From the NCBI GenBank assembly GCA_017993715.1, contig JAGOME010000006.1:28923-92922 (forward strand): DNA of 64,000 bases, in the 5' to 3' direction. This stretch comes from Phycicoccus sp. (GTDB lineage Bacteria > Actinomycetota > Actinomycetes > Actinomycetales > Dermatophilaceae). The notes beneath the pieces were generated by a model. The model worked only from the letters and a program-made list of their open reading frames with translations. It made no database searches and had not been told where the DNA came from. Of the stretch, positions 27,372 through 36,573 are shown piece after piece (positions within the stretch are counted from its first letter, which is position 1; each line of letters begins with the position of its first letter). The position numbers and the translations under genes are program-made.

Positions 27372-28952
27372 CTACTGGAAACCGTGACGCGCCAGTGGCC
27401 CGATCAGCTCGCGCTCCTCGTATGACAGGTGCGAGAGCAGGGCATCGGTCAGGACATCGACGGCATGGGTAATGCCGTCCAGCGCGGCAGTGCCCGCGGC
27501 ACCCACACCGTCCGAGGTGACCAGGGTGACCAGGGCGCGGTCAACGTCCTCGACCAGTCCGTGAATGTCGTGATGCTCGAGCTCGAGCTGGTCCAGGACG
27601 GGGGCCAAGGCGGGCTCGGATCGGCGCAGGTGGGGGAAGACACTGCGGTCCTCGAGCGTGTGATGTCCAGTGACAATCCGGCAGTAGGACTCGCAGTAGG
27701 CACCGAGGGTCCAGTTGTTCTGGCGCATCGTCATGGTGTTGATGATCGAGCGGGCCTGCCCGACCGTCGCCTGCCCGCGGCGCACCTGGTCCAGGACGTC
27801 CCGCAGCTGCCGCAGCTCGCCGCGCAACCCGTCGTGGATGTCAATGAGGTGTTGAGGGATCGCGTTGCGTTCGGCCGGATACGTCGCCTGGGCCGACTCC
27901 GGATATGAGGGCCGGGTGTCCTCCGACCAGGGAATGCCGGAGGTGAGTCGGGTCCTGTCGTCCGGTGTGGGGCGGACGGTGAGCGGTCCGGCGTCCGACG
28001 GGCTCGGGCGGGTCGGCTCAGGATCCGGCTGCGCCACAACAGATTCGAATGCCGCCCGCTCACCGATCGCCGTCCGGTGCCGTTCGTCTTCGACGAGCTG
28101 ACGGACGGCGGGCGCAACCTCGGCGGCGAAGCGACGGATCGCGTCGGGGTCGTCGGTGCCCAGAATGTAGGTGCTCATGCCGTCGGTGAGCGTCAGCTCG
28201 GCGAGCTGCTCGGCCCACGTCGAGGCCGGCCCCTGGAGGAAGCCGTCGCCGCTGCCGAACTGGCCGAACACGTTGTAGTGGCGGCGAATCTGCTCCGGTG
28301 AGCGTCCCGCCGCCACGGCGGCGTCATCGATGACGGCATTCAGTCCGGCGAGAGCAGGCGGGTCGGCATACCCCATGCTCGGCACCCAGGCGTCGGCCAG
28401 CCGGCCGGTCACCCGCAACATGCGTGGCCTGTAGGCCCCGACCCAGATCGGGATGTCGTGCGCTGGACGAGGCCCGGCGTGCAGTCCGCGCACGGTGTAG
28501 TGGGTGCCGCGCACGTCAACGGTCTCGCCATGCCAGAACGCCCGCAGGATGTCGACCGCCTCGATGAGTGCGTCGACCGCCTCGCCGGGCGCTCGTTGCG
28601 GTCCGCCAGCTGCGGCGATGGCCTGCCAGAAGGCGCCCGCCCCGAGCCCGAGCTCGACCCGACCGTGGGTGAGGAGGTCGAGCGTGGCAGCCGCCTTTGC
28701 GAGGATCACCGGCTGGCGTAGGGGGAGGCTGGCGACGTTGGGAGACAGGCGAATCGTGGACGTGCCCGCACCGATCCAGGTCAGCAGAGTCCAGGTGTCG
28801 ACGTGCTTGGCCTGATAAGGATGGTCCTGGATCGAGACGTGATCCAGGCCCACGACCTCGGCGAGGTGAGCCAGCTCGACGGTGTGCTGGAGCGACGTGG
28901 CATTCGGGCTCGGGAAGATCCCGAACTCCAGATCGTGACCGTAATCAGGCAT
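27372..28952 (-). CDS. F420-type luciferase-like oxidoreductase fused to a hemerythrin domain
   Basis: 526 residues. Residues 1-295 form a luciferase-like (LLM) TIM barrel (LEFGIFPSPNA, VSIQDHPYQAKHVDTWTLL, GRVELGLGAGAFW). After a linker of about 70 residues rich in Pro and Asp, residues 365-526 form a four-helix HHE domain with candidate iron ligands in IDIHDGLRGEL, GHHTLEDRSVFPHL, ELEHHDIHGLV and HLSYEEREL. LLM proteins of this group use F420 or flavin; the hemerythrin-like part may bind a di-iron centre. A stand-alone LLM paralogue lies at 56989-57846. No frameshift is needed: the fusion is one continuous frame. Confidence 0.88.
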   Translation of the reverse strand: MPDYGHDLEFGIFPSPNATSLQHTVELAHLAEVVGLDHVSIQDHPYQAKHVDTWTLLTWIGAGTSTIRLSPNVASLPLRQPVILAKAAATLDLLTHGRVELGLGAGAFWQAIAAAGGPQRAPGEAVDALIEAVDILRAFWHGETVDVRGTHYTVRGLHAGPRPAHDIPIWVGAYRPRMLRVTGRLADAWVPSMGYADPPALAGLNAVIDDAAVAAGRSPEQIRRHYNVFGQFGSGDGFLQGPASTWAEQLAELTLTDGMSTYILGTDDPDAIRRFAAEVAPAVRQLVEDERHRTAIGERAAFESVVAQPDPEPTRPSPSDAGPLTVRPTPDDRTRLTSGIPWSEDTRPSYPESAQATYPAERNAIPQHLIDIHDGLRGELRQLRDVLDQVRRGQATVGQARSIINTMTMRQNNWTLGAYCESYCRIVTGHHTLEDRSVFPHLRRSEPALAPVLDQLELEHHDIHGLVEDVDRALVTLVTSDGVGAAGTAALDGITHAVDVLTDALLSHLSYEERELIGPLARHGFQ

Positions 28953-28968
28953 GAACCGACTGTGCCGG

Positions 28969-29196
28969 TCAGCTGCGGGCGCGGCGCCGCATAATCAGGG
29001 CACCCGTGGCCATGCCGCCGATGAAGGTCAGGGCCAGGGCAATCGTCAGCGGCATCGACACCTTGAAGAAGATGAACGAGATCGGCGTGACGTCCCAGTT
29101 GACGAAGATGAACAGGATGGAGAAGACGGCGATGGCGACGCCGACCCAGCCGCGCATCGACAGTCCGCCATAGGTGGTCGCCTCGTTGCTGCTCAT
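28969..29196 (-). CDS. small LapA-domain membrane protein
   Basis: 75 residues, two transmembrane helices (about 14-32 and 42-66) separated by NWDVTPISFIFFKV, and a basic RRRAR tail. This is the lipopolysaccharide-assembly A-domain pattern (LapA/YciS), common in actinobacteria that lack LPS; role unknown. GGGAG upstream of the ATG supports the start. It follows the fusion oxidoreductase gene in direction but with its own start further upstream. Confidence 0.75.
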   Translation of the reverse strand: MSSNEATTYGGLSMRGWVGVAIAVFSILFIFVNWDVTPISFIFFKVSMPLTIALALTFIGGMATGALIMRRRARS

Positions 29197-29418
29197 TGCG
29201 CTCCCTCGTGGGCCGCCCCTCGCGGGGGCCGACTGGCTCGTCAATCCCGTCGAGGGCCAACCTAGTGCCCCAGGCTCGCACCGACCACCGAACTCAGGAT
29301 GGCCCCAAGTTTCGCGATCCCTGTGGCGCGCCGGGGCTGTTGGTGGTCTGATGTGCTGTGCCTGGCCCGACGTCGGTCCAGGATCGGCGCGCGTGATGCG
29401 GTCAGCAGGAGGGGCATC

Positions 29419-30087
29419 GTGGGAGCGGTCATCGGGAATTTCCTGTCGGCGGCGGTCGGGATCGCGATCAGCCCCATGCCGATCATCATCCTGCTGCTGG
29501 CACTGTTCACCACACACGCCCGGACGAACGCGCTGGCCACGACGCTGGGTTGGTTCGTCGGCGTCTTCGGGCTGGGCGCGTTGGTCATCCTGTTGGGCAT
29601 TCAGCCGTCAACCGGCACGCCGTCGACGCTGTCGGGGCTGCTCAACATTGGGTTCGGCCTGCTCCTACTCGCCCTGGCGGTGCAGAACTACCGCAAGCGA
29701 CCAGCACCGGGCGAACCGGTCAAGCAGCCGGAGTGGATGGCCAAGATCGACACCATCGCCCCGCCCACCCTGCTCGGCCTCATGGCAGTGCTGATCGCCG
29801 TCAATGCCAAGAACACCGCGATGATTATCAGCGGCGCCCTGGAGATCTCAGTCGCCGAGGTCTCGGTGGCCGCGCAGTTAGTGCTGCTGGCGATCTTCGC
29901 CGCCCTGGCAGCCTTGCCAGCCATCGTCATCACCGGCGCGTATCTGCTCTTCGGTGACCGCATCGCGCCCGTGCTCGGGCGGCTGCGCGATTGGCTGCAA
30001 CTCAACAGCGCCACCGTGATGATGCTGCTCTTCACCATCTTGGGGACCCAGACTCTGGGCAAGGGCATCACGATCCTCACCTCCTGA
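29419..30087 (+). CDS. GAP-family (Sap-like) transporter
   Basis: 222 residues, six hydrophobic segments. The opening AVIGNFLSAAVGIAISPMPI and the central NAKNTAMIISGALEI are hallmarks of the GAP/Sap family, named from mycobacterial proteins that export glycopeptidolipid or sulfolipid-1. The fold is related to LysE exporters. The GTG start has AGGAGG 7 nt upstream. Substrate in this organism is unknown. Confidence 0.8.
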   Translation: MGAVIGNFLSAAVGIAISPMPIIILLLALFTTHARTNALATTLGWFVGVFGLGALVILLGIQPSTGTPSTLSGLLNIGFGLLLLALAVQNYRKRPAPGEPVKQPEWMAKIDTIAPPTLLGLMAVLIAVNAKNTAMIISGALEISVAEVSVAAQLVLLAIFAALAALPAIVITGAYLLFGDRIAPVLGRLRDWLQLNSATVMMLLFTILGTQTLGKGITILTS

Positions 30088-30351
30088 CCGCCGGGGGCGC
30101 CCCGGACCCTGCGTGCGGCGCCCCGGACTCTGCGTGCGGCGCCCAGGAGAGTCGGCCAGCCAGGTCGTCCGCGGCCCACCACCGGTTCCGTTGCGGCGCC
30201 GCTGCCAGTGACTCCAGGCCAGCGTGACGCACCGGCACCGACCCCTGGGTCGGGCGATCTGCCCAAGGCTCGGTGAAGGTCGCCCCGGCATGCTGGACCG
30301 ATCCCCTCCGATTCGATGCTGGTGTGAGCGGGAGCCCGAGGAAGGATCGAC
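30088..30351. repeat. intergenic repeats: 21-bp units and a single 51-bp-family copy
   Basis: GCGCCCCGGACYCTGCGTGCG is repeated at 30097 and 30118, with a partial third copy at 30139. It runs straight into AGGAGAGTCGGCCAG (30145), a fragment of the 51-bp repeat family. The remainder up to the aminopeptidase ribosome-binding site shows no gene. Confidence 0.65.
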
Positions 30352-31740
30352 ATGGAGCTGCTCTCCCCAGCCGGCACGTCTCGCGGGCGACCGCGGCTCC
30401 GGCTGATTCAGGGTCGTGACCGCGGCCCCTGCGCACCCGTCTGGCAGGTCGCCATCGAGGCCCGGGCCACGGCATTCGACCGGCCCCTGATGATCGAGCG
30501 AGATGGCACCCTGAGCCGGCTCGTCGTCCCGCCCTGCCCCGAGGGGATCGAGCAGGTGCGCGCCTGGGGCCGGGTCCTGGTCGAGCAGGCGGCTCAGGTC
30601 ACGCAGGGCTCGCCCCTCACGCTCGACCTGGGCGCTGTGCCCACAGGTCAACTGCGGGCGGTCCTCGAGGGACTGCTGGACGCCAACGTCGGTCTCGACG
30701 TTGACCTCGTGCTCGGGGACGGCCAGGACGTCGAGGTGGCCCGCGTCGCGCTCGACCGGGCCATTGCCCTCAGCGATGCGCTCACGTTGACCCGGCGCCT
30801 CGTTGACGCGCGCGGGAACCAGTGCACCCCGCCGCAGTTCGCGGAGGTGGCGCGTCAGGTCGCGCAGGATGCCGGTCTCGGCTTCCGGCTGCACACCGAG
30901 GACGATCTCCGCCGCGAGGGGATGGGTGGCCTCCTCGCCATCGGCTCGGCGTCCTCGCAGCCCGCCCTGCTAGTCGAACTCTGGTATCGCCCCGGCGGGC
31001 CCACAGGCAGCGAGCCGGCGCCGGGATCGATCGCCTTGATCGGTAAGGGCGTCACCTTCGACTCCGGCGGCCTCTCGCTCAAACCGCCGGCCGGACAAGT
31101 GGGGATGCACACCGACAAGGCGGGTGCCGCGGCGGTGCTGGGGGCGATGTCGGTGCTCTCGCGGCTCGCCATCCGCCGGCCCGTTCACGCGGTGTTGCCC
31201 CTCGTCGAGAACCTGCCTGGACCCAAGGCGGTCCGCCCGGGTGACGTCGTGCGCACCCGCAACGGCCTCGGGGTGGAGGTCGTCGACACCGACTTCGAGG
31301 GTCGGGTCATCATGGCCGACGCCCTCGCCTGGGCCACTGAGTACGAGCCGTCCTCCGTGATCGACATCGCCACGTTGACGTACCAGGCGATGATCGCGCT
31401 CGGTCCCGAGATCGGGGCGGCCGTGGCGCGAGACGACGACCTGGGCGCGGCTCTGCTCGCGGCGGCCGACCGGGCCGGCGAGCCGCTGTGGGGCCTGCCA
31501 TGGGCTCCGAGGTATGCCGCCCAGATCCGCTCCACCGCGCCGGGTGCGCACGTCAAGAACCACCCGGGCACGGACACCGCGCGGGCGTTGACGGCGGCGC
31601 TGTTCCTCGGTGAGTTCGTGCCTGCGCAGATCCCGTGGGTGCACCTCGACGTGGCCGGACCCGCTGTTCGTGGGTCCGGGGCGTCGAGTCAGGGGACCGG
31701 TTTCGGGGTTCGCACGCTCATCGAGTTCCTCCACGAGTAA
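30352..31740 (+). CDS. M17 leucyl aminopeptidase
   Basis: 462 residues. N-terminal non-catalytic domain to about 150, then the two-zinc catalytic domain: KGVTFDSGGLSLKP (Lys and Asp ligands), MHTDKAGAAAVLG (Asp) and DTDFEGRVIMADAL, which replaces the very conserved NTDAEGR while keeping the Asp, Glu and Arg. M17 enzymes remove N-terminal residues from peptides as hexamers in the cytoplasm. AGGAAGG supports the ATG. It converges on the cyclodeaminase gene and may feed peptide-derived amino acids into the same pathway, which is inference. Confidence 0.9.
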   Translation: MELLSPAGTSRGRPRLRLIQGRDRGPCAPVWQVAIEARATAFDRPLMIERDGTLSRLVVPPCPEGIEQVRAWGRVLVEQAAQVTQGSPLTLDLGAVPTGQLRAVLEGLLDANVGLDVDLVLGDGQDVEVARVALDRAIALSDALTLTRRLVDARGNQCTPPQFAEVARQVAQDAGLGFRLHTEDDLRREGMGGLLAIGSASSQPALLVELWYRPGGPTGSEPAPGSIALIGKGVTFDSGGLSLKPPAGQVGMHTDKAGAAAVLGAMSVLSRLAIRRPVHAVLPLVENLPGPKAVRPGDVVRTRNGLGVEVVDTDFEGRVIMADALAWATEYEPSSVIDIATLTYQAMIALGPEIGAAVARDDDLGAALLAAADRAGEPLWGLPWAPRYAAQIRSTAPGAHVKNHPGTDTARALTAALFLGEFVPAQIPWVHLDVAGPAVRGSGASSQGTGFGVRTLIEFLHE

Positions 31741-31762
31741 CCCTGAGGAGATCCTCCCCCGC

Positions 31763-32731
31763 TCACCAGGGCAGGGTGGTGCCGCGTCCGGCCGCCCGGG
31801 CCGCATCGATGATGAGGTCGACGACGGCAGCATCCTGAATGCCGACGCCCACGGAGCCGTACAGCACCCGGGCGTCGGGAGGGATGGTGGCCTCTCCGGT
31901 CAACACCTCGCCCAGACCGACCAGCGCAGCCGCGTCGAGATCGCCGGACCCGAGCTCGTGGACGACGGGGCCGTATTGCCGGAGTGCGGTCGGCACGTGG
32001 TCGACGACGACCCGCCGGCCGTGCACCACGTCGGGGGCCACCTCGCGACGCTCGGGACTGAATGACCCCACGGTGGCCACGAGTCGGGCGTCGGCCAGCC
32101 ACGCTTCCTCGATCAGCGGTGTGGCGCTCGTCGTGCATGTGATGACCACGTCGGCGTCGGCCACACAAGCCCGCGCCGAGGATGCCCACCGGACCTCGCC
32201 GTGCACCCCCTGGGAACTCGCGGCCAGGGACGCCTCGCTCAGCGAGGGAGCAAAGACGGTGACCCGATCGGCCTTCAGCCGCGTGCTGATGACCTCTGCG
32301 TGACGGCGTCCCTGCGCCCCCCAACCGAGGATCGCGATCCGGCGGGCGTCCGGGGCCAGCGCGTCGACGGCGAGTGCGGTCGCGGCCACGGTGCGCAGGT
32401 TGGTGACCGCCTCACCATCGAGGACGGCAGCGGGTCGGCCGGTCACGGCGTCGAGGACGACGACGATCGCCGCCACGCTGGGTAGCCCGCGCTCGCGGTT
32501 GGCCGGGACGACACTGCCGAACTTGGTGACCGGAGCCGACGTGGCCGACATCCGCGCGGCGTAACTGAACGCCACGCTGGCGTCGTTGCCGGGGAGGAGG
32601 ACGCGGTCTCCCAGGATCGCCGCGCCCGTGGCCAGCCCGGTGAATGCCGCGCGCTGACTCTCGATGGCCGCCTCCATCGAGACCAGGCCATCGAGGTCGG
32701 TGCCGTTCAACAGCAGGAGGGCTTCGCTCAC
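31763..32731 (-). CDS. ornithine cyclodeaminase/mu-crystallin family protein
   Basis: 322 residues. Substrate domain with LLPGNDASVAFSYAARM and TKFGSVVPANRERGLPSV, then a Rossmann NAD domain with ILGWGAQGRRH (glycine motif) and the C-terminal return to the first domain. The family includes ornithine cyclodeaminase, ketimine reductases and alanine dehydrogenase; the reaction cannot be assigned. GTG start at 32731. It is divergent from the DUF917 operon over about 160 bp that contain the putative PucR element, so it is likely coregulated. Confidence 0.85.
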   Translation of the reverse strand: MSEALLLLNGTDLDGLVSMEAAIESQRAAFTGLATGAAILGDRVLLPGNDASVAFSYAARMSATSAPVTKFGSVVPANRERGLPSVAAIVVVLDAVTGRPAAVLDGEAVTNLRTVAATALAVDALAPDARRIAILGWGAQGRRHAEVISTRLKADRVTVFAPSLSEASLAASSQGVHGEVRWASSARACVADADVVITCTTSATPLIEEAWLADARLVATVGSFSPERREVAPDVVHGRRVVVDHVPTALRQYGPVVHELGSGDLDAAALVGLGEVLTGEATIPPDARVLYGSVGVGIQDAAVVDLIIDAARAAGRGTTLPW

Positions 32732-32791
32732 GTCCTCAGTATCAAGGGGTGCCTCGAACGGGTACCTCAGCGGATCGCCCTGCAAAGGCGA

Positions 32792-32811
32792 CTTTTGTTG
32801 GGCGATGTGCT
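32792..32811 (+). promoter_or_regulatory. promoter element shared with the ABC importer (putative PucR site)
   Basis: CTTTTGTTGGGCGATGTGCT is identical at 16 of 20 positions to the element at 38239-38258. It lies between the divergent cyclodeaminase and DUF917 genes, 83 bp before the DUF917 start. The PucR gene of the operon is the obvious candidate binder; this is inference. Confidence 0.5.
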
Positions 32812-32893
32812 CATCGCTGCGCAACGCGTGCCCGCCTACCTTCTGGGGGACGCCGACACTGTGACAGCGGGTCGCTCGACGGAAAGGGACGAG

Positions 32894-33973
32894 ATGAGGT
32901 CGCTCGACAAGGACGAGCTGGACGAGCTGGCGCTCGGTGCCACGCTCCTCGGAAATGGCGGCGGAGGTGACCCCTTCATCGCCAAGCTGATCGCCGAGCA
33001 GGCCATCGACGACTACGGTCCGGTCCAGATCGCCAAGCTGGAGGATCTCCCCGACGATGCGCAACTGTGCACGGTCGCCGTGATCGGCGCCCCCACGGTC
33101 ATCATTGAGAAGATCCCCGCCGGCAGTGAGTTCACCGAGGCGGTGCGGGCGCTCGCGGCCTACATCGGCCGCGACATTGACGCCATCCTCCCCGTCGAGG
33201 TGGGCGGGATGAACACCCTCATCCCCCTCTCGGTCGCCGCCGAGCTTGGCATTCCCTGTGTCGACGCCGACGGCATGCGCCGCGCCTTCCCGCAGGTGGA
33301 GATGACGACCTTCACGTTGCACGGGCTGAGCGCGACGCCGATGAGCTTGGCCGACGAGAAGGGCAACAAGGTGGCCTTTGAGACGGTCACCAACCAGATG
33401 GGCGAGCGCCTGGTCCGCCAGTGCGCGATGAACCTCGGCCTGGCCAACGCCTTCGCGTCGTACCCGATGAGCGTGGCGCAGGCCAAGGAGGCATCGATCC
33501 CCGACTCGCTCGAGTACTGCAGCACGATTGGGCGTCAGCTGCGGGCGATCCAGCGTCACGAGGAGGGTGCCTGGGACGCCTTCTTGGGCTACACCCAGGG
33601 CCACATTGTCTTCCAGGGCAAGATCATCGACCTGGACCGGCGGACCACGACCGGTTTCGCCCGGGGCACCGTCACCATCGAGGCCTTCGACGATCCCGGG
33701 CGCACCATGCGGATCGAGATCCAGAACGAGCTGTTGCTCGCCATCGAGGATGGCCGTCCGGTCGTCACCCCGCCGGACCTGATCTGCATGCTCGACCACG
33801 AGACGGCCGAGCCGATCACGACCGAGATGTTGGCTTACGGCCACCGGGTCACTGTGCTCGGGCTGCCCTGTGCCGACCAGTGGCTCCATGGCGACTTTCT
33901 TGAGGTCGTCGGCCCCAAGGCCTTCGGCTATGACGTCGAGTTCACCCCACTGCGCCGGGAGGCCACGCGATGA
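32894..33973 (+). CDS. DUF917 family protein
   Basis: 359 residues. The N-terminus LDELALGATLLGNGGGGDP and the central PVEVGGMNTLIPLSVAAELG with DADGMRRAFPQVEM are typical of DUF917. These proteins are commonly encoded beside HyuA-like hydantoinase/oxoprolinase genes, as here, but no activity is established. AAGGG precedes the ATG at 32894. It overlaps the next gene by 4 nt (ATGA), and heads the operon DUF917, hyuA-like, dipeptidase, pucR. Confidence 0.88.
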   Translation: MRSLDKDELDELALGATLLGNGGGGDPFIAKLIAEQAIDDYGPVQIAKLEDLPDDAQLCTVAVIGAPTVIIEKIPAGSEFTEAVRALAAYIGRDIDAILPVEVGGMNTLIPLSVAAELGIPCVDADGMRRAFPQVEMTTFTLHGLSATPMSLADEKGNKVAFETVTNQMGERLVRQCAMNLGLANAFASYPMSVAQAKEASIPDSLEYCSTIGRQLRAIQRHEEGAWDAFLGYTQGHIVFQGKIIDLDRRTTTGFARGTVTIEAFDDPGRTMRIEIQNELLLAIEDGRPVVTPPDLICMLDHETAEPITTEMLAYGHRVTVLGLPCADQWLHGDFLEVVGPKAFGYDVEFTPLRREATR

Positions 33974-35520
33974 GTTTGCGAATCGGGATCGACGTCGGCG
34001 GCACCAACACCGATGCCGTCGTCGTGGATGACGCGGGGACAGTCCTGGCCGCGACCAAGTCGGCGACCACGGTGGACCCTTTTGACGGCATTCGGGAGTC
34101 CCTGAGCAAAGTCCTGGCCGAGGTCGACCGCAGCCAGATCACTCAGGCGATGCTCGGGACCACCCATCCCGCCAACGCGATCATCCAGCGGCGCGATCTG
34201 GAGCGGGTCGGCGCCCTGCGGCTCGCGGCCCCGGCCACCCTTGGTGTCCGGCAGGGGGCCGGTTGGCCCCAAGACCTGCGCGACACGATCATTGGCCGTT
34301 CGGCTATCGTCCGCGGCGGCCACGAGTTCGACAGCACGGAGATCGCTCCGCTCGACGAGGACGCGGTCCGCGAGTTTGCCGAGAGCTGCCGCGGCCAGGT
34401 CCAGGCCATCGCGGTTGCGGGACCGTTTGCTCCTGCGAATCGGGACCACGAGGAGCGCGCGGCGGCCATCATCGCTGACGTTCTCGGGGAGGGTTTCCCG
34501 GTCTCCCTCAGCCATGAGCTGGGTGCGTTGGGCCTGATCGAACGGGAGAATGCCGCGATCCTCAACGCCTCCCTGCTCGGGGTGGCCCGCAATGTCGTCT
34601 CCGGCTTCCACTCGGCCCTCAAGGACCACGGTCTGGAGGTGGAGTCGTACCTGACCCAGAACGACGGCACGCTGATGAGCGCCGAGGAGGCCGTCCGGTT
34701 CCCCGTCCTCACTCTCGGGTCCGGACCGACGAACTCCATGCGTGGCGCCTGCGCGCTCGCCGGCCTCGCCAACGCCATCGTTATTGACGTCGGCGGGACA
34801 TCGGCGGACGTCGGCATTCTCATCGACGGCTTCCCCCGGGAGTCGTCGGCGGCCATCGAGGTCGGCGGGGTCCGGACCAACTTCCGGATGCCCGACCTGA
34901 TCTCGATCGGCCTTGGCGGCGGATCCATCGTGCGGGACAGCGGTGACGACGTCCGGGTGGGTCCGGACTCGGTGGGCTACAAGGTCGTGACGGAGGCTCT
35001 CGTCCAAGGTGGCTCGACGGTCACCCTGTCCGACGTCTCCGTGCGCGCCGGCCGGCTGACCGGTTTCGGTGATGCCGAGCGCGTGGAGACCCTCGACGAG
35101 CGGGTCGTCGCGCAGGCCCTGGCCTGGGTCGACGCCCAGATCAAGATCATGGTCGAGCGGATGAAGCCCAGCCGTGAGCCCTTCCCGCTCATCGCGGTGG
35201 GCGGCGGCTCCCACCTCGTGCCGGCGCAGATCGAGGGCATCAGCGAGGTCATCCGTCCCCAAAACCACGCCGTCGCCAATGCCTACGGCGCCGCCATCGC
35301 CGAAGCCTCCGGCACGGTCGATCGGGTCTTCCGCTACGAGGAGCAGGGTCGCGAAGAATGCCTGGAGGTGGCCCGACGACTCGCGATGGATGCGGCGGTC
35401 CGCTCCGGTGCCGATCCCGACCAGGTGCGCATCACCGCCATGGCCGAGATCCCGCTCACCTACGTCCCTGGGCGGGCCTGTCGCGTGCAAGTCAAGGCGG
35501 CGGGGCCGCTCGCCCGGTGA
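33970..35520 (+). CDS. HyuA-type hydantoinase/oxoprolinase subunit
   Basis: 516 residues. The actin-like ATPase fold shows phosphate-binding IGIDVGGTNTDAV (5-17), a second IVIDVGGTSADVG near residue 275 and ISIGLGGGSI near 318. Related HyuA and 5-oxoprolinase subunits cleave cyclic imides or lactams with ATP, usually with a HyuB partner. No HyuB is present; DUF917 occupies the partner position. Substrate unknown, but a cyclic amide such as a hydantoin, oxoproline or diketopiperazine-like compound fits the downstream dipeptidase. Confidence 0.88.
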   Translation: MSLRIGIDVGGTNTDAVVVDDAGTVLAATKSATTVDPFDGIRESLSKVLAEVDRSQITQAMLGTTHPANAIIQRRDLERVGALRLAAPATLGVRQGAGWPQDLRDTIIGRSAIVRGGHEFDSTEIAPLDEDAVREFAESCRGQVQAIAVAGPFAPANRDHEERAAAIIADVLGEGFPVSLSHELGALGLIERENAAILNASLLGVARNVVSGFHSALKDHGLEVESYLTQNDGTLMSAEEAVRFPVLTLGSGPTNSMRGACALAGLANAIVIDVGGTSADVGILIDGFPRESSAAIEVGGVRTNFRMPDLISIGLGGGSIVRDSGDDVRVGPDSVGYKVVTEALVQGGSTVTLSDVSVRAGRLTGFGDAERVETLDERVVAQALAWVDAQIKIMVERMKPSREPFPLIAVGGGSHLVPAQIEGISEVIRPQNHAVANAYGAAIAEASGTVDRVFRYEEQGREECLEVARRLAMDAAVRSGADPDQVRITAMAEIPLTYVPGRACRVQVKAAGPLAR

Positions 35521-36548
35521 CCGCACCGCACCTGACCCCCGCCGGCCCGCCGCCGTCCTCGTGGGCGGTCGCGGACTGCCACAACGACCTCCTCATGGCA
35601 GTGCGCTACCTGCGCGAACGGGGCCACGTCGATCCCTTCGGGGACGCGTGGCTGCCACAGCTGCGGGCCGGCGGGGTCAGACTCCAGGTGCTCCCAGTCT
35701 GCACGGAGGAGCAGTACGTCGGTGAGGGTGCGCTGCGGCGCTCCCTGCTCATGCTGGCCGAGGCCCGTCACCTGGCCGCGGTCCACGCCGACGCCGTGGT
35801 GATTGTCGAGGAGGCAGCGGCCATCGCGCCCTCCTTGGAGTCCGGTCGGATCGTCCTGCTCCTGGCCCTGGAGGGCGCCGAGCCGATCGGCCACAGCCTG
35901 GAAATCCTCGACGCCCTGCATCGGGTGGGGATCCGCATGTGCTCCCTGTCGTGGAATCGGCGCACTCTCCTGGCCGACGGGGTTGCCGAGCAGGACACCG
36001 GAGGCCGGCTGACCGGGCTCGGGGTGGCGGCGGTCGCGCGCCTGGAGGAGTTGCGGATCATGGTGGACGTTTCGCACCTCTCGCCGGCCGGCTTCGACCA
36101 CCTCGCGGAGGTCGCGACCAGGCCCTTCATTGCCTCGCACTCGTCGTGCCAAGCGCTGGTGGATCATCCACGCAACCTCTCCGATGTCCAGCTGCGTGTC
36201 ATGGCCGAGACCGGATCGATGGTGTGCCTCAACGCTTTCGGCCCATTTGTCGCGGATGCTGACCCCGATGTGCACCGCTATATCGACCACATCGAGCACG
36301 CTCTCGGCATTCTGGGACCAGACCTGGTCGGGCTCGGCACGGACTTCATCACCGACATTGCCGACGTGGTCGACCCGGTGTTCACCGGGCTGCTCGTCGA
36401 CCCCGCCACGATCCCGCACACGCGCGATCTCCAGCGACCCGCCGACTTTCCCCGCCTGGTGCCGGCCCTGCGGGACCGGCTGGGCGATGACCTCGCGGCC
36501 AAGGTGCTCGGCACGAATCTGCCGCGGTTCCTCGCCGAGCACCTGTAG
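35517..36548 (+). CDS. M19 (membrane dipeptidase-type) metallopeptidase
   Basis: 343 residues from a GTG overlapping the previous stop (GTGA). Zinc motifs: DCHNDLL near residue 20 (the HxD pair), LALEGAEP with the bridging Glu, DVSHLSPAGFDHLAEV and IASHSSCQALVDHPRNLS with the two His ligands, and the GLGTDF Asp. M19 enzymes hydrolyse dipeptides, including ones with a D-residue, and some beta-lactams. The usual DGHND is DCHND here. No signal peptide, so probably cytoplasmic. Confidence 0.88.
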   Translation: MTAPHLTPAGPPPSSWAVADCHNDLLMAVRYLRERGHVDPFGDAWLPQLRAGGVRLQVLPVCTEEQYVGEGALRRSLLMLAEARHLAAVHADAVVIVEEAAAIAPSLESGRIVLLLALEGAEPIGHSLEILDALHRVGIRMCSLSWNRRTLLADGVAEQDTGGRLTGLGVAAVARLEELRIMVDVSHLSPAGFDHLAEVATRPFIASHSSCQALVDHPRNLSDVQLRVMAETGSMVCLNAFGPFVADADPDVHRYIDHIEHALGILGPDLVGLGTDFITDIADVVDPVFTGLLVDPATIPHTRDLQRPADFPRLVPALRDRLGDDLAAKVLGTNLPRFLAEHL

Positions 36549-36573
36549 CTGCGACGGAGGGAGGCGGGTCGGG

